Assembly (NCBI RefSeq): GCF_030410485.1
Contig: NZ_JAUHHC010000004.1
Span: forward strand, 632,128 to 696,127
DNA: 64,000 nucleotides
From: Roseateles violae
Lineage (GTDB): Bacteria > Pseudomonadota > Gammaproteobacteria > Burkholderiales > Burkholderiaceae_C
Direction of reading: 5' to 3'
Shown here piece by piece: positions 1 through 13,214 of the stretch (position 1 is its first letter; each line of letters opens with the position of its first letter). A model generated the notes under the pieces. That model was given only the letters and a program-made list of their open reading frames with translations. It ran no database searches and was not told the origin of the DNA. Position numbers and translations under genes: made by a program.

Positions 1-1579
1 CGCGGCCCTCCGGATAACCCGCCTCGGCCAGCAGTTGCCGAGCCTCCTCGATCGAGCGGCGCTCGATGCGGCCGTCCACCCGCTTGTGGGTCACCGGGTT
101 GAAGCCCTCGGGCTCGCCCTCGCGCGAGCCGAACACGCCGGGCGGCACCGGGCCGTGAGCGGCGTCGCCGCCCTTGTTGCGGAAGATGCGGCCATAGCCC
201 TCCTCCCAGTCGATCGCGATCGACAAGGCCTGGCGCAGCTTGCGGTTCTTCAGCTGCTGTTCGGGCGTGTCGCCGCGGCCGACCACCGGGTCCAGCCAGT
301 TGAAGCCCAGATACCAGTTGGTGATGTCGACCGCCATCGGGAACTGGTAGCCGCGCTCGTCGAAGCTCTTGCGCACCTCGTCGGAATCGTTCTTGTCGAC
401 CATGAACTCGACGCCCCAGTCGGCCCGATCGATCTCGGGCAGGTCCAGATAACCCTGCTTGAACAGCTCCTTGATCGGCACCCGCTCCTTGACGATATTG
501 GCCACCACCTTGTCGACGAAGGGCACGGTCTTGCCGCAGTCGGCCAGGCGGCCGGCGGCCCGGTCGTCCGGCGCGCCCTCGCAGGGATAGTGGTCGACGC
601 GGTAGTTCGGATTGCGCGACATCACATGGCGGCGATCCTGCTGGTACTCCGTCATCATGAAGGGCCCGGTGCCGACCGGCCAGCGGTTCCAGGACAGGCT
701 GGCCTCGCTCATGCCCGGCTGCGCATAGAAGGCGTCGAGCTCCCAGGGCACCGGCGCGAGAAAGGTCGTCGCCATCCAGTAGTTCCACTGCGGGTACTTG
801 CCCTTGATGCGGATGCGCAGCAGGTGCTTGTCGACCGCTTCGGCCCCGGTCAGCGGCCAGCGGCGGAAGTCCAGGAAGGGCTTGTCGGCCAGGGTCTCGG
901 GCAGGCCCTGCAGCTGCTTGGCGCTTTCCCGGCGGATCAGCTCGCCATATTCGCGCAGGCCCAGCACATGCTCGGCGAACAGCGCGAAGACCGGCGCCTC
1001 GATGCGCGGCGAGGCATGGCGCTTCAAGGCATAGACGAAATCCTCGGCCTCCAGCTCGCGCGTGCCCTGGACGGCAAAGTCCCAGGGCGAACGCTTGTCG
1101 CCCAGCTGGTCCCGGCTCAGCCGGTGGTAGAGGTAGCGGCCCTGCCCGTCCTTGGCAAAGGCCGGATGCGGCGCGTATTTCAGGCCCGGCCGCAGCGGCA
1201 CCTCGTAGACGCTTTGCGCGATGCGCTCGACCGGCGCATCGTCGGGCAGGCGCTGGCCCTTCTCGTCCAGGTAATAGGGCTTGACCACCTCGGACGCCGC
1301 GCGCCCGATCAGCTGGTAGGGCCGCTTCAGGTAGTGGTAGCCGTAGGGCGGCTCGTAGATCTCGTAGGTGTAGGCGCTCTCGGGCGCCGCGTACGAGGAG
1401 GTCGGGTCCAGATAGCGCGGCGAGCGTTCGGTGAACGCCATGTAGAGGGTGTTCTCCTTCTCGGCGCCGAGCGGATGCGGGCTGTTGTTGCAGCCGGCCA
1501 GCAGCAGGCCGACGCCGGCCAGGAGGCCGGCCAGTGCAGCAGTTGCCGATGTTCGCTTCAGACCGATAAGCCCACGCAC
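1..1579 (-). CDS. ABC transporter substrate-binding lipoprotein, peptide (family 5) type, 3' end cut by window edge
   Basis: Likely the periplasmic binding component of a peptide or related oligomer importer; this is family knowledge, and the ligand cannot be told. The frame is open from a GTG at 1579 to the window edge, so about 526 codons are present and the C-terminus is missing. The GTG has GAGGG seven bases upstream. Residues 1-30 form a signal peptide ending in the lipobox LLAGC followed by NN, so the mature protein should be a lipoprotein. Further in, stretches such as TERSPRYLDP, ELEAEDFVYALKRHA and NWYLGFNWLDPVVG fit the family-5 SBP fold. The dense K/R/D/E segment mid-protein is usual for the family. 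Transporter permease and ATPase genes would lie beyond the left edge. The LdcA terminator separates it from its upstream neighbour. Confidence 0.85.
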   Translation of the reverse strand, partial: MRGLIGLKRTSATAALAGLLAGVGLLLAGCNNSPHPLGAEKENTLYMAFTERSPRYLDPTSSYAAPESAYTYEIYEPPYGYHYLKRPYQLIGRAASEVVKPYYLDEKGQRLPDDAPVERIAQSVYEVPLRPGLKYAPHPAFAKDGQGRYLYHRLSRDQLGDKRSPWDFAVQGTRELEAEDFVYALKRHASPRIEAPVFALFAEHVLGLREYGELIRRESAKQLQGLPETLADKPFLDFRRWPLTGAEAVDKHLLRIRIKGKYPQWNYWMATTFLAPVPWELDAFYAQPGMSEASLSWNRWPVGTGPFMMTEYQQDRRHVMSRNPNYRVDHYPCEGAPDDRAAGRLADCGKTVPFVDKVVANIVKERVPIKELFKQGYLDLPEIDRADWGVEFMVDKNDSDEVRKSFDERGYQFPMAVDITNWYLGFNWLDPVVGRGDTPEQQLKNRKLRQALSIAIDWEEGYGRIFRNKGGDAAHGPVPPGVFGSREGEPEGFNPVTHKRVDGRIERRSIEEARQLLAEAGYPEGR

Positions 1580-1624
1580 GCGAGTTCCCTCAAACCACAG
1601 ATCTCGCAGTCAACAAACCGGGCG

Positions 1625-1678
1625 AGACAAAAAGAACGCCTCCGGCGCGAGCCGGCTCGTGACCGGCGCCCAGGAGGC
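1625..1678 (-). terminator. Rho-independent terminator after the LD-carboxypeptidase gene
   Basis: Read on the minus strand, GCCTCC at 1678-1673 pairs with GGAGGC at 1643-1638, and the inner arms GGCGCCGG and CGCGCCGG extend the stem. GTTCTTTTTG follows at once. It lies between the ldcA stop (1727) and the start of the next minus-strand gene (1579). Confidence 0.8.
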
Positions 1679-1726
1679 ATTGCTTCACATCATAGCCGCT
1701 GCCGCGAGGGGCCCGGCCGCGGGCCG

Positions 1727-4374
<2,648 letters not shown>

Positions 4375-4384
<10 letters not shown>

Positions 4385-4590
4385 GCCTCGGAGGCGCGCG
4401 CGGCGCCCTGCTGCAGCGCCGCGTCGACCTGCTGGCGCAGCTGTTGCGGCAGATTCGTCGCGGCCGGCTCCGAGGCGGCGGCGGGCTGGGCCACCGGCCG
4501 GGGCGCCAGGCTCTTCGCCTGCTGCTTCATCATCAGCATCACGATCGCCAGCACGATCACCAGTCCCAGGATACTCAGCGCAGCGCGCAT
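4375..4590 (-). CDS. small single-pass membrane protein of unknown function
   Basis: A 71-residue protein. Residues 4-21 (ALSILGLVIVLAIVMLMM) form one strongly hydrophobic helix. A polar tail rich in Ala, Gln and Pro follows, probably exposed to cytoplasm or periplasm. An AAGGAG seven bases before the ATG at 4590 decides the start against a GTG two codons upstream. The gene follows thpR by 30 bases on the same strand and overlaps the convergent DUF72 gene. I do not recognise a family; similar short membrane proteins are common in Burkholderiales. Confidence 0.7.
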
Positions 4591-4620
4591 GCTCACACTC
4601 CTTGTTCGCGATGTCGGCGC

Positions 4621-5184
4621 CTAGCCCTGCAGCGGCCAGCGCGCCAGCTTGATATGACGATGCTGGCCGATCAGGCTGTCGACCAGGGCGAATTCCGTGG
4701 CGTGCCAGGCCGGTGCCTCGATCGCCTGCGGCGGCACCAGCTCATCGTCGTACATCAGGGTCAGGTGCGGGGTGAAGCGCGGGTCGGTGGCGATGCCCGC
4801 CGCGGCCAGCGCCTCGCCGAGGCGCCGGCGGAATTCGCGCACCGCGTCCAGGCCCGCGCCGCCGCTGAGCACCAGCGGCCGGTTCTTCTTCGCGCGGCGC
4901 TCGAAGCTCAGCAATTGATCGAAGCGCAGCGCAATCGGCGACTGGCGCAGCGTGGCGGCGGCCCGCTCGGCGCGCTGGCACAGCTCTTCCGGCATGCCGA
5001 CGAAATCGCCCAGATGGTGGAGCGTGACGTGAAAGCGTGCCAGGTCGTGCGGCCGCCCCTTCAGCCCCAGTTGCAGCTTCAGCCGCGAGGCCAGCGCCGC
5101 GATGGGCAGCGCCTGGGCCGTCTCGGGATAGAGGGCAAAGAAAAGCCGGTGGTCCGGCGGGGCGTCGGCGGGCGCTGGGCTCAT
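4621..5184 (-). CDS. thpR: RNA 2',3'-cyclic phosphodiesterase (2H phosphoesterase, ThpR)
   Basis: Two-histidine phosphoesterase of the LigT/ThpR family, which opens 2',3'-cyclic phosphates in RNA and can join 2'-5' links in vitro. 187 residues, the normal length. The two catalytic HxT motifs are FHVTLHHLG (His52) and FTPHLTLMYDD in the C-terminal half, with LRFDQLLSFERR as the intervening strand. The gene follows the PepSY gene by nine bases and could ride on the iron operon, though no functional link is known. Confidence 0.9.
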   Translation of the reverse strand: MSPAPADAPPDHRLFFALYPETAQALPIAALASRLKLQLGLKGRPHDLARFHVTLHHLGDFVGMPEELCQRAERAAATLRQSPIALRFDQLLSFERRAKKNRPLVLSGGAGLDAVREFRRRLGEALAAAGIATDPRFTPHLTLMYDDELVPPQAIEAPAWHATEFALVDSLIGQHRHIKLARWPLQG

Positions 5185-5193
5185 GCCCGCAGT

Positions 5194-6333
5194 CTATGCG
5201 GTCGCCGACGCTTCCTCGGCCGGGCTGGGCAGCACCTGGCGGCGCTTGCCCAGCCACAGATAGAGACCGCTGCCCAGCACGATGAGGGTGGCGATGTCGA
5301 GCAGGGCCCAGATGATCTTCATCGGCATGCCGCCGTAGTCGCCGAAATGCAGGGGCTGGGAGAGCAGCAAGGCGGCCAGATACCAGGGCAGATCGGGCGC
5401 GGCCGTCAGCTCGGCGCTGACCGCATCGACCAGCACCGGCTGCAACAGGCGCGAGGTCAGCGGCGTGTTGCCGCGCAGGAAGAAGGTGTTGTGATGCGGG
5501 CTCGAGAACGAGGTGCCGGGGAAGGCGATGAAGGACAGCTTCGTGCCCGGCGCCTGGGCCAGCGCCACCTCCAGCGATTGCTGCAGCGGGCCGCGCTGCG
5601 CCTCGGCGACCAGGGGCTGATCCTTGTACGGCGCCAGCAGGCTGCTCAGCTGGTCGTGCTGCCAGTACTTGACGACCAGATCGGCCCAGGTATTGATCAT
5701 GCCGGTGGCGCCGACGACCAAGGCCCAGACCAGGGTCACGATGCCCAAGAGATTGTGCAGGTCCAGCCACTTGATCCGCGTGGACTTCTCGCGCCGCACC
5801 TCGCCGAAGGCCAGCTTGCGCATGAAGGGCGCGTAGAGCACGACGCCGGAGACGATGGCGATCAGCAGCAGCAGGCCCATGCCGCCCAGGAACAGCTTGC
5901 CGGGCAGGCCGGCGAACAGGTCGACATGCAGGCGCAGCATCAGGTCCATGAAGCCCTCGCCAACCCGGTATTCACCCAGAACCCGGGCCGTGCGCGCATC
6001 GACGGCGATGGACTTGAAGTCCTCGGTCGGTGCCGGCGTTGGCGTCAAGGTGACCGACCAGGTCCGGTCATCATCCTCCGGCTGTGAGGCGAACTGCACG
6101 ATGCGCTCCGGATAGAGCGCCCGCGCGGCGGCAAGCACCTGGTCCAGCGGCGCGCGCGGCGCATCGAGCGCCATCTCCGGCGCCTCGATCTCGTCGCCGA
6201 GCAGATGGCCGATTTCGTGGTGGAAGATCAGCGGCAGGCCGGTCAGGCACAGCAGCAGCATGAAGACGGTGCAGACCAGGCTGCTCCATTTGTGCAGCCA
6301 GGACCAGCTCTTGATCGCCTTCGGGCTCAGCAT
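5194..6333 (-). CDS. PepSY-associated TM helix protein, iron-uptake operon
   Basis: Inner membrane protein of the PepSY_TM family, commonly found beside TonB-dependent siderophore receptors and thought to act in reduction or release of siderophore iron. 379 residues. Four hydrophobic helices are visible: about residues 16-40 (VCTVFMLLLCLTGLPLIFHH), 150-175, 195-220 and 340-362. Periplasmic parts lie between them. His residues at helix edges (LHKW, FHHEIGH, LHNLLG) resemble haem-ligating positions of the family. The start is seven bases from the stop of the receptor gene with no good ribosome site of its own, so translation is probably coupled. Confidence 0.86.
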   Translation of the reverse strand: MLSPKAIKSWSWLHKWSSLVCTVFMLLLCLTGLPLIFHHEIGHLLGDEIEAPEMALDAPRAPLDQVLAAARALYPERIVQFASQPEDDDRTWSVTLTPTPAPTEDFKSIAVDARTARVLGEYRVGEGFMDLMLRLHVDLFAGLPGKLFLGGMGLLLLIAIVSGVVLYAPFMRKLAFGEVRREKSTRIKWLDLHNLLGIVTLVWALVVGATGMINTWADLVVKYWQHDQLSSLLAPYKDQPLVAEAQRGPLQQSLEVALAQAPGTKLSFIAFPGTSFSSPHHNTFFLRGNTPLTSRLLQPVLVDAVSAELTAAPDLPWYLAALLLSQPLHFGDYGGMPMKIIWALLDIATLIVLGSGLYLWLGKRRQVLPSPAEEASATA

Positions 6334-6340
6334 CGCAGGA

Positions 6341-8530
6341 TCAGAAGTCGGCGCTGAGGCTGAGGTTGACCGTGCGCGGCGCGCCGATCACCAGATAGCC
6401 CTGGTCGGGGTAGCCGCCGGAGGAGGCCCAGTACTTCTTGTTGGCCACGTTGTCGATGCGGGCGCGCGCGGTCAGCAAGGTGCCCTTGAGCTCGAACAGG
6501 TAGCGGGCGCCGATGTCGAAGCGGGTCCAGTCCGGCACGGCGATCGTGTTGGCGCTGTCGGCATAGACGCCGCCGGTGTAGCTGAGGCGGCCGTCCAGGG
6601 CCAAGCCCGAGATCGCGGCGACTTCCCATTCGACGCCGAGATTGGCCTGCGTCTTCGGGACGCCCAGGGTGCGCTTGCCCTCCGTCGCGGCCGAGCCGGT
6701 GTCGCGCTGCGTCGTGTCCAGCCAGGTGATGCCGCCCAGCAGCTTCAGGCCACGGCTCGCCTCGCCATAGACGTTCAGCTCCAGGCCGCGGTGCTCGTCC
6801 TCGCCCTGCGGCGCGGCTTGGCCGATGGCCAGCGCGCGCGGCTTGTCGGTGGAGAAGGCGGCGGCGCCGAAGCCGATGCGGCCGGCGTCGTACTTCAGGC
6901 CCAGCTCCTTCTGCTTCGACACATAGGGTGGCAGCATGCGCTCGGGCTGGCCGCCGGCGGCGGCGATGGTCGAGCCGCGGCTCAGGCCCTCGATGTAGTT
7001 GGCATAGGCCGACAGCTGCCTGCTGAACTTGTAGACGGCGCCGAACACCGGGCTGGTGCGGTCCATGTCGTAGGGCGTCAGCGCCTGCGTGTCGTAGGCG
7101 TATTCGTCGACGGACAGCTTTTGGTAGCGCGCGCCGAGGGTCACCAGCAGGCTGCCGTCCAGCAGGGACAGGGTGTCACCCAGCGCGAAGCTGCTCAGCT
7201 CCGTGACGGCGGTCAGCCCCGGGTCGGCCAGATTGTTGCCCTTGAAGGCGCCGGCGGTGAAGGCCGGCAGCGGCGAGTAGGTCGGCGCGTAGAGATTGGT
7301 CGCCTGGGTGTTGAAGTAGTCCCAGATATAGGCGGCGTGGTTCTTGGCCTTGAAATAGGCCGCGCTGGCGACCCACTCGTGGCCGATGGAGCCGGTCCTG
7401 AGCTTGCCGCGCAGGCCGATCTCGCCGGTGCCGATCTGCTCTTGGCGGGTATTGTCGAAGCGCGAGGTGTTGCCGTCGCCATTGGCGGCATTGGTCACGG
7501 TCAGATTGGCCAGCGAGTTCGCCTCGTCGTTGCGGCGCATGCCCCAGGCGGCCCAGGCGGTCAGGTCCTGCGCCACATCCCATTCACCGCGCAGGGTGCC
7601 GAACACATCACGCTCGTTCGAATAGGTCCAGGGCTGGGCGAAGTTCGAGTCGGCTTCCGGCAGGGCCGGCAGCGCCGTCAGGCCGAAGCCCAGGGTGACG
7701 CTGGTACGGCTGCGTTCGAGCTTGTTGTCCTGGTAGCCGATGTCGCCGGAGAGGCGCACATCGCGGCTGCGCCAGTCCATGCCGACCGCAAACAGGCCGA
7801 GCTTGTTCTTCTCGTCGGCGATGGCCGTGCCGCCGTCGCGGTAGGCGGCATTGACGCGCAGGCCGGTGGCCTTGTCGGAGCCGAAGCGGCGCGCCACGTC
7901 CATCGCGACATTGCCCTGGCCGCCGTCGCCGCCACCGACGGTCAGGCGGGTCAGCGCCTCGTTCGGGGCGCGCTTGGGCAGCAGATTGATATTGCCGCCG
8001 ATGCCGCCGCCGTTCGGGCTGGCGCCCATCAGGAAGGCGCTGGCGCCGCGCAGCACCTCGACGCGCTCGAACAGCTCGGTCGCGATGTACTGGCGCGGCA
8101 GCAGGCTGTAGAGGCCGTTGTAGGCGATGTCGTCCGAGCTGAGGATGAAGCCGCGGACGAAATAGGCCTCCTGGAAGTTGCCGAAGCCGCGGGCGACGCG
8201 CACGCTGGCGTCGTTCTGCAGCACCTCGCCGACGCTCTTGGCCAGGCGGTCCTGGATCAGCTCGTTCGTGTAGGCGGTGATCGAAAACGGCGTGTCGAGG
8301 TTGTCCTTGCTGCCGAGGATGCCGGCGCGGCCGCCGCGTGCCACCTGGCCACCGGCATAGCTGGGCGACAGGCCCTGGGCCGAGGCGTCGGCGCTGGCAT
8401 TGATGGTCACCACCGGCAGGGTGGTGACGGCGGCGTTCCTGTCGGCCTCGCTCTGCGCCTGGGCGGCGGACAGCAACACGCAGTTCAGCGCGGCCGCCAG
8501 CGCGAGCGCGTTCGGCTTCTTGTTCTTCAT
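6341..8530 (-). CDS. TonB-dependent siderophore receptor
   Basis: Outer membrane beta-barrel importing ferric siderophores with energy from TonB. 729 residues: a signal peptide (about 1-26, ending AQAQS), a TonB-box-like stretch TLPVVTINAS, a plug domain of about 150 residues (FSITAYTNELIQDR, YFVRGFILSSDDIAYNGL, ERVEVLRGASAFLMG, GGGIGGNINLLPKR), then a 22-strand type barrel. It ends with an aromatic residue (LSLSADF), as outer membrane proteins do. There is no long N-terminal signalling domain, so it should not drive its own sigma-factor cascade. It is the middle gene of a three-gene unit behind a Fur-box-like site. The ferric ligand cannot be inferred. Confidence 0.93.
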   Translation of the reverse strand: MKNKKPNALALAAALNCVLLSAAQAQSEADRNAAVTTLPVVTINASADASAQGLSPSYAGGQVARGGRAGILGSKDNLDTPFSITAYTNELIQDRLAKSVGEVLQNDASVRVARGFGNFQEAYFVRGFILSSDDIAYNGLYSLLPRQYIATELFERVEVLRGASAFLMGASPNGGGIGGNINLLPKRAPNEALTRLTVGGGDGGQGNVAMDVARRFGSDKATGLRVNAAYRDGGTAIADEKNKLGLFAVGMDWRSRDVRLSGDIGYQDNKLERSRTSVTLGFGLTALPALPEADSNFAQPWTYSNERDVFGTLRGEWDVAQDLTAWAAWGMRRNDEANSLANLTVTNAANGDGNTSRFDNTRQEQIGTGEIGLRGKLRTGSIGHEWVASAAYFKAKNHAAYIWDYFNTQATNLYAPTYSPLPAFTAGAFKGNNLADPGLTAVTELSSFALGDTLSLLDGSLLVTLGARYQKLSVDEYAYDTQALTPYDMDRTSPVFGAVYKFSRQLSAYANYIEGLSRGSTIAAAGGQPERMLPPYVSKQKELGLKYDAGRIGFGAAAFSTDKPRALAIGQAAPQGEDEHRGLELNVYGEASRGLKLLGGITWLDTTQRDTGSAATEGKRTLGVPKTQANLGVEWEVAAISGLALDGRLSYTGGVYADSANTIAVPDWTRFDIGARYLFELKGTLLTARARIDNVANKKYWASSGGYPDQGYLVIGAPRTVNLSLSADF

Positions 8531-8539
8531 GGTGTTTTT

Positions 8540-8791
8540 CTAGCGTTTCTTGTTGGCGGGAGCACGCAGGCCGAACCAGGCCATCACCAGCACCGGGAAG
8601 CCCAGCGCGAACCAGGACCAGACGTCCCCCCAGTGATCGGACACCAGCGCGCTGAGCAGGCCGCTGGCGCTCAGCACGCCGAGGGCCAGCGGCCAGGCCC
8701 ATAGGCGCAGGCCGGCCGTGAAGGGCCTAGCCCCCGTCGCCGTCTGCGGCGCGGTGTCTGCCGTCGTGGCCGGGTTCGATCTCGCCTGCAT
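8540..8791 (-). CDS. small two-helix membrane protein, first gene of the iron operon
   Basis: An 83-residue protein with two hydrophobic helices, about residues 29-51 (LWAWPLALGVLSASGLL) and 58-77 (WFALGFPVLVMAWFGL). The N-terminus is polar and Thr/Ala-rich and the C-terminus basic (ANKKR). Small proteins of this shape often precede TonB receptor and PepSY genes. The ATG at 8791 was chosen over a GTG two codons earlier. The receptor starts nine bases after its stop, and the Fur-box-like site lies 16-30 bases before its start. Confidence 0.75.
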   Translation of the reverse strand: MQARSNPATTADTAPQTATGARPFTAGLRLWAWPLALGVLSASGLLSALVSDHWGDVWSWFALGFPVLVMAWFGLRAPANKKR

Positions 8792-8806
8792 GCTCACAAA
8801 TACAAA

Positions 8807-8821
8807 TAGGAATAATTCTCA
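8807..8821 (-). promoter_or_regulatory. Fur-box-like operator of the TonB receptor operon
   Basis: The minus strand reads TGAGAATTATTCCTA. It matches the 7-1-7 Fur consensus TGATAATNATTATCA at 11 of 14 informative positions. It lies just upstream of the small membrane gene and receptor operon, where iron repression is expected, and within an AT-rich island in otherwise GC-rich sequence. It could also affect the divergent antiporter gene. Confidence 0.75.
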
Positions 8822-8944
8822 TTATAAACGTAGACAAGGCTCAGCCCGACCGCTTTGCGGCGATGCAACATCGCGCGGCTGGACGCGCGGGCCGATCTGC
8901 GGTCTGCTTCGCAGCTCGTCCGTCGCCGAATTCACCAGCTGTCC

Positions 8945-10639
8945 ATGCACTCGATCGAAGCGGTCCTGACTCTCCTGCTGGCCGTTGCCGCCAGCGGCTA
9001 TCTGGTCTGGGCCCTGCCCTTCTCGCTGCCCTTGCCGCTGGTGCAGATCGGCCTGGGCGCGCTGATCGCCGGCGTGCTGCACCGCGGCCATGCGCTGGAG
9101 CCGGAGCTGTTCTTCCTGCTCTTCCTGCCGCCGCTGCTGTTCCTGGACGGCTGGCGCATTCCCAAGCAGGGCCTGGTGCGCGACCGGCGCGCGATCCTGC
9201 AGTTGGCGCTGGGCCTGGTGGTGTTCACCGTCGTCGGCGCCGGCTACCTGATCCACTGGATGATCCCGACCATGCCGCTGGCGCTGGCCTTCGCGCTGGC
9301 CGCGGTGGTCTCGCCCACCGATCCGGTGGCCGTCTCCGGCATCGCGACGCGCACGACGATCCCGCCGCGGCTCAAGCACATCCTCGAGGGCGAGTCGCTG
9401 CTGAACGATGCCTCCGGCCTGGTCTGCTTCCAGTTCGCCGTCGCGGCGGTGCTGACCGGCGGCTTCTCGCTGCGCGCCGCCGGGATCAGCTTTCTGTGGG
9501 TGGCCGGCGTCGGCCTGGCCTGCGGCGTGCTCGCCGTGCGGCTGATCAATCTCGCGCAGGACTGGATCTGGCGCCGCATCGGCGACGAGGTCGGCCCGGC
9601 CATCCTGGTCAATCTGCTGACGCCCTTTGCCGCCTATCTGCTGGCCGAGGGCCTGCAGGCCTCGGGCATCCTGGCGGCCGTCGCCGCCGGCATCACGATG
9701 AGCTTCATCGAGCTCAGCGGCAAGGCGACCGGCAATCTGCGCGTGCAGCGCGCGGCGATCTGGGACATGGTGCAGTTCAGCTTCAACGGCATCATGTTCG
9801 TGCTGCTGGGCGAGCAGCTGCCCGGCATCTGGAGCGCCGCGCTGCAGAGCCTGCCGGCCAGCGGCCGCAGCAGCCCCTGGTGGCTGCTGGCCTATGCGCT
9901 GGCGCTCAGCGCCGGCCTGATGCTGCTGCGCTTCGTCTGGGTCTGGGTGTCGCTGCACGGCGTCTCGCTGCTGCAGCGCCTGCGCGGCCGCCCGGTCCTG
10001 CTGCCGCCCTGGCAGATCGTGCTCGCCACCGCCCTGGCGGGCGTGCGCGGCGCGATCACGCTGGCCGGCGTGCTGACGCTGCCGCTGGCGCTGCCGGACG
10101 GCTCGCCGCTGCCGGCGCGCGCGCTGGTCGTCTTCCTGGCCGCCGCGGTGATCCTGATCTCGCTGGCGGTCGCCACCGTGGCGCTGCCGCGCCTGCTGCA
10201 GGGCCTGCAGCTGCGCGAGGAATCGAGCGAGCAGCTGCAGGAGGAACTGGCGCGCCAGCAATCGGCCAAGGCCGCGCTGGCCGCGATCGAGGCGCTGCGC
10301 CTGCGCCTGGTCGAAGAGGCGGCCAGCGGGCAAGCCGACGCGGCGCCGGTGCCGCCGGCCCGCGCCGCGGCCGTCTACAACGAGGCCGCCGCCCGGATCG
10401 CGCTGCGCTACCAGCACATCGTCCAGCGCGGTGGCACGGCCGGCTCCGGCGAGGGCGAGGAGAACGCGCTGCAGGACCTGCAACGGCTGGAGCAGGCACT
10501 GCAGCAGCTGCGCCAGGCCGGCCTGGCGGCCGAGCGCAGCGAGCTGTTCCGGCTGGCGCGGCGCGGCAAGATCTCCGATGCGCTGTCGCGCCGGCTGGTG
10601 CGCGATCTGGACCTGCTCGATTCGCGCGAGCAGCGCTGA
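8945..10639 (+). CDS. CPA1-family Na+/H+ antiporter
   Basis: Inner membrane cation/proton antiporter for sodium and pH homeostasis. 564 residues: about 12 hydrophobic helices in residues 1-430, then a cytoplasmic tail of about 130 residues rich in Gln, Glu, Arg and Ala that is probably helical. Family marks are [14 protein letters not shown] and [19 protein letters not shown], the latter holding the Asn-Asp pair for ion exchange. [21 protein letters not shown] is also typical. The ATG at 8945 starts the first membrane helix; no strong ribosome site precedes it. It faces the iron operon and converges on the IDH gene. Confidence 0.9.
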   Translation: MHSIEAVLTLLLAVAASGYLVWALPFSLPLPLVQIGLGALIAGVLHRGHALEPELFFLLFLPPLLFLDGWRIPKQGLVRDRRAILQLALGLVVFTVVGAGYLIHWMIPTMPLALAFALAAVVSPTDPVAVSGIATRTTIPPRLKHILEGESLLNDASGLVCFQFAVAAVLTGGFSLRAAGISFLWVAGVGLACGVLAVRLINLAQDWIWRRIGDEVGPAILVNLLTPFAAYLLAEGLQASGILAAVAAGITMSFIELSGKATGNLRVQRAAIWDMVQFSFNGIMFVLLGEQLPGIWSAALQSLPASGRSSPWWLLAYALALSAGLMLLRFVWVWVSLHGVSLLQRLRGRPVLLPPWQIVLATALAGVRGAITLAGVLTLPLALPDGSPLPARALVVFLAAAVILISLAVATVALPRLLQGLQLREESSEQLQEELARQQSAKAALAAIEALRLRLVEEAASGQADAAPVPPARAAAVYNEAAARIALRYQHIVQRGGTAGSGEGEENALQDLQRLEQALQQLRQAGLAAERSELFRLARRGKISDALSRRLVRDLDLLDSREQR

Positions 10640-10647
10640 GCGCCGCC

Positions 10648-10684
10648 AAAAGAAAAGGCGCGGTGGCCGAGGCCAGCGCGCCTT
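10648..10684 (-). terminator. Strong hairpin terminator between antiporter and IDH genes
   Basis: AAGGCGCG at 10655-10662 pairs with CGCGCCTT at 10677-10684, and the inner TGGCC/GGCCA extends the stem. On the minus strand TTTTCTTTT follows, so it should end the IDH transcript. It may also slow antiporter transcripts from the other side, where the T-run is weaker. Confidence 0.78.
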
Positions 10685-10709
10685 CCGTCGAGCGGGTCGA
10701 GCGAGAGGA

Positions 10710-12947
<2,238 letters not shown>

Positions 12948-13116
12948 TGATCGGTGTCCTGGAAATAGATGCCTCGCTGCCGTCGGCACCGGGGCGCGTG
13001 ATCAAAACAACGCCACGGCCGCGGGCCGGCGCGAGCCGGCGGCCGCTGCCGCAGCGACGCGTGGATTTTCCTGCAATTTAACCCCACCATACGAAAAGTC
13101 TTTTTTTGCCGCCCGG

Positions 13117-13138
13117 CAAGCGCCCGACAAGCGCCCGA
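13117..13138. repeat. Short tandem repeat, 2 x 11 bp
   Basis: CAAGCGCCCGA occurs twice back to back in the intergenic region between the IDH and M3 peptidase genes. The rest of this region (12948-13214) holds an AT-rich patch near 13065-13108 with no clear promoter match. Confidence 0.6.
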
Positions 13139-13214
13139 CGACGCTCCTGCGCCCCTTGCGCAGCGTTCGCGCTGACTACACTGCCCGCTTCCCAATCCCC
13201 TGCCTGCCTCGCCG

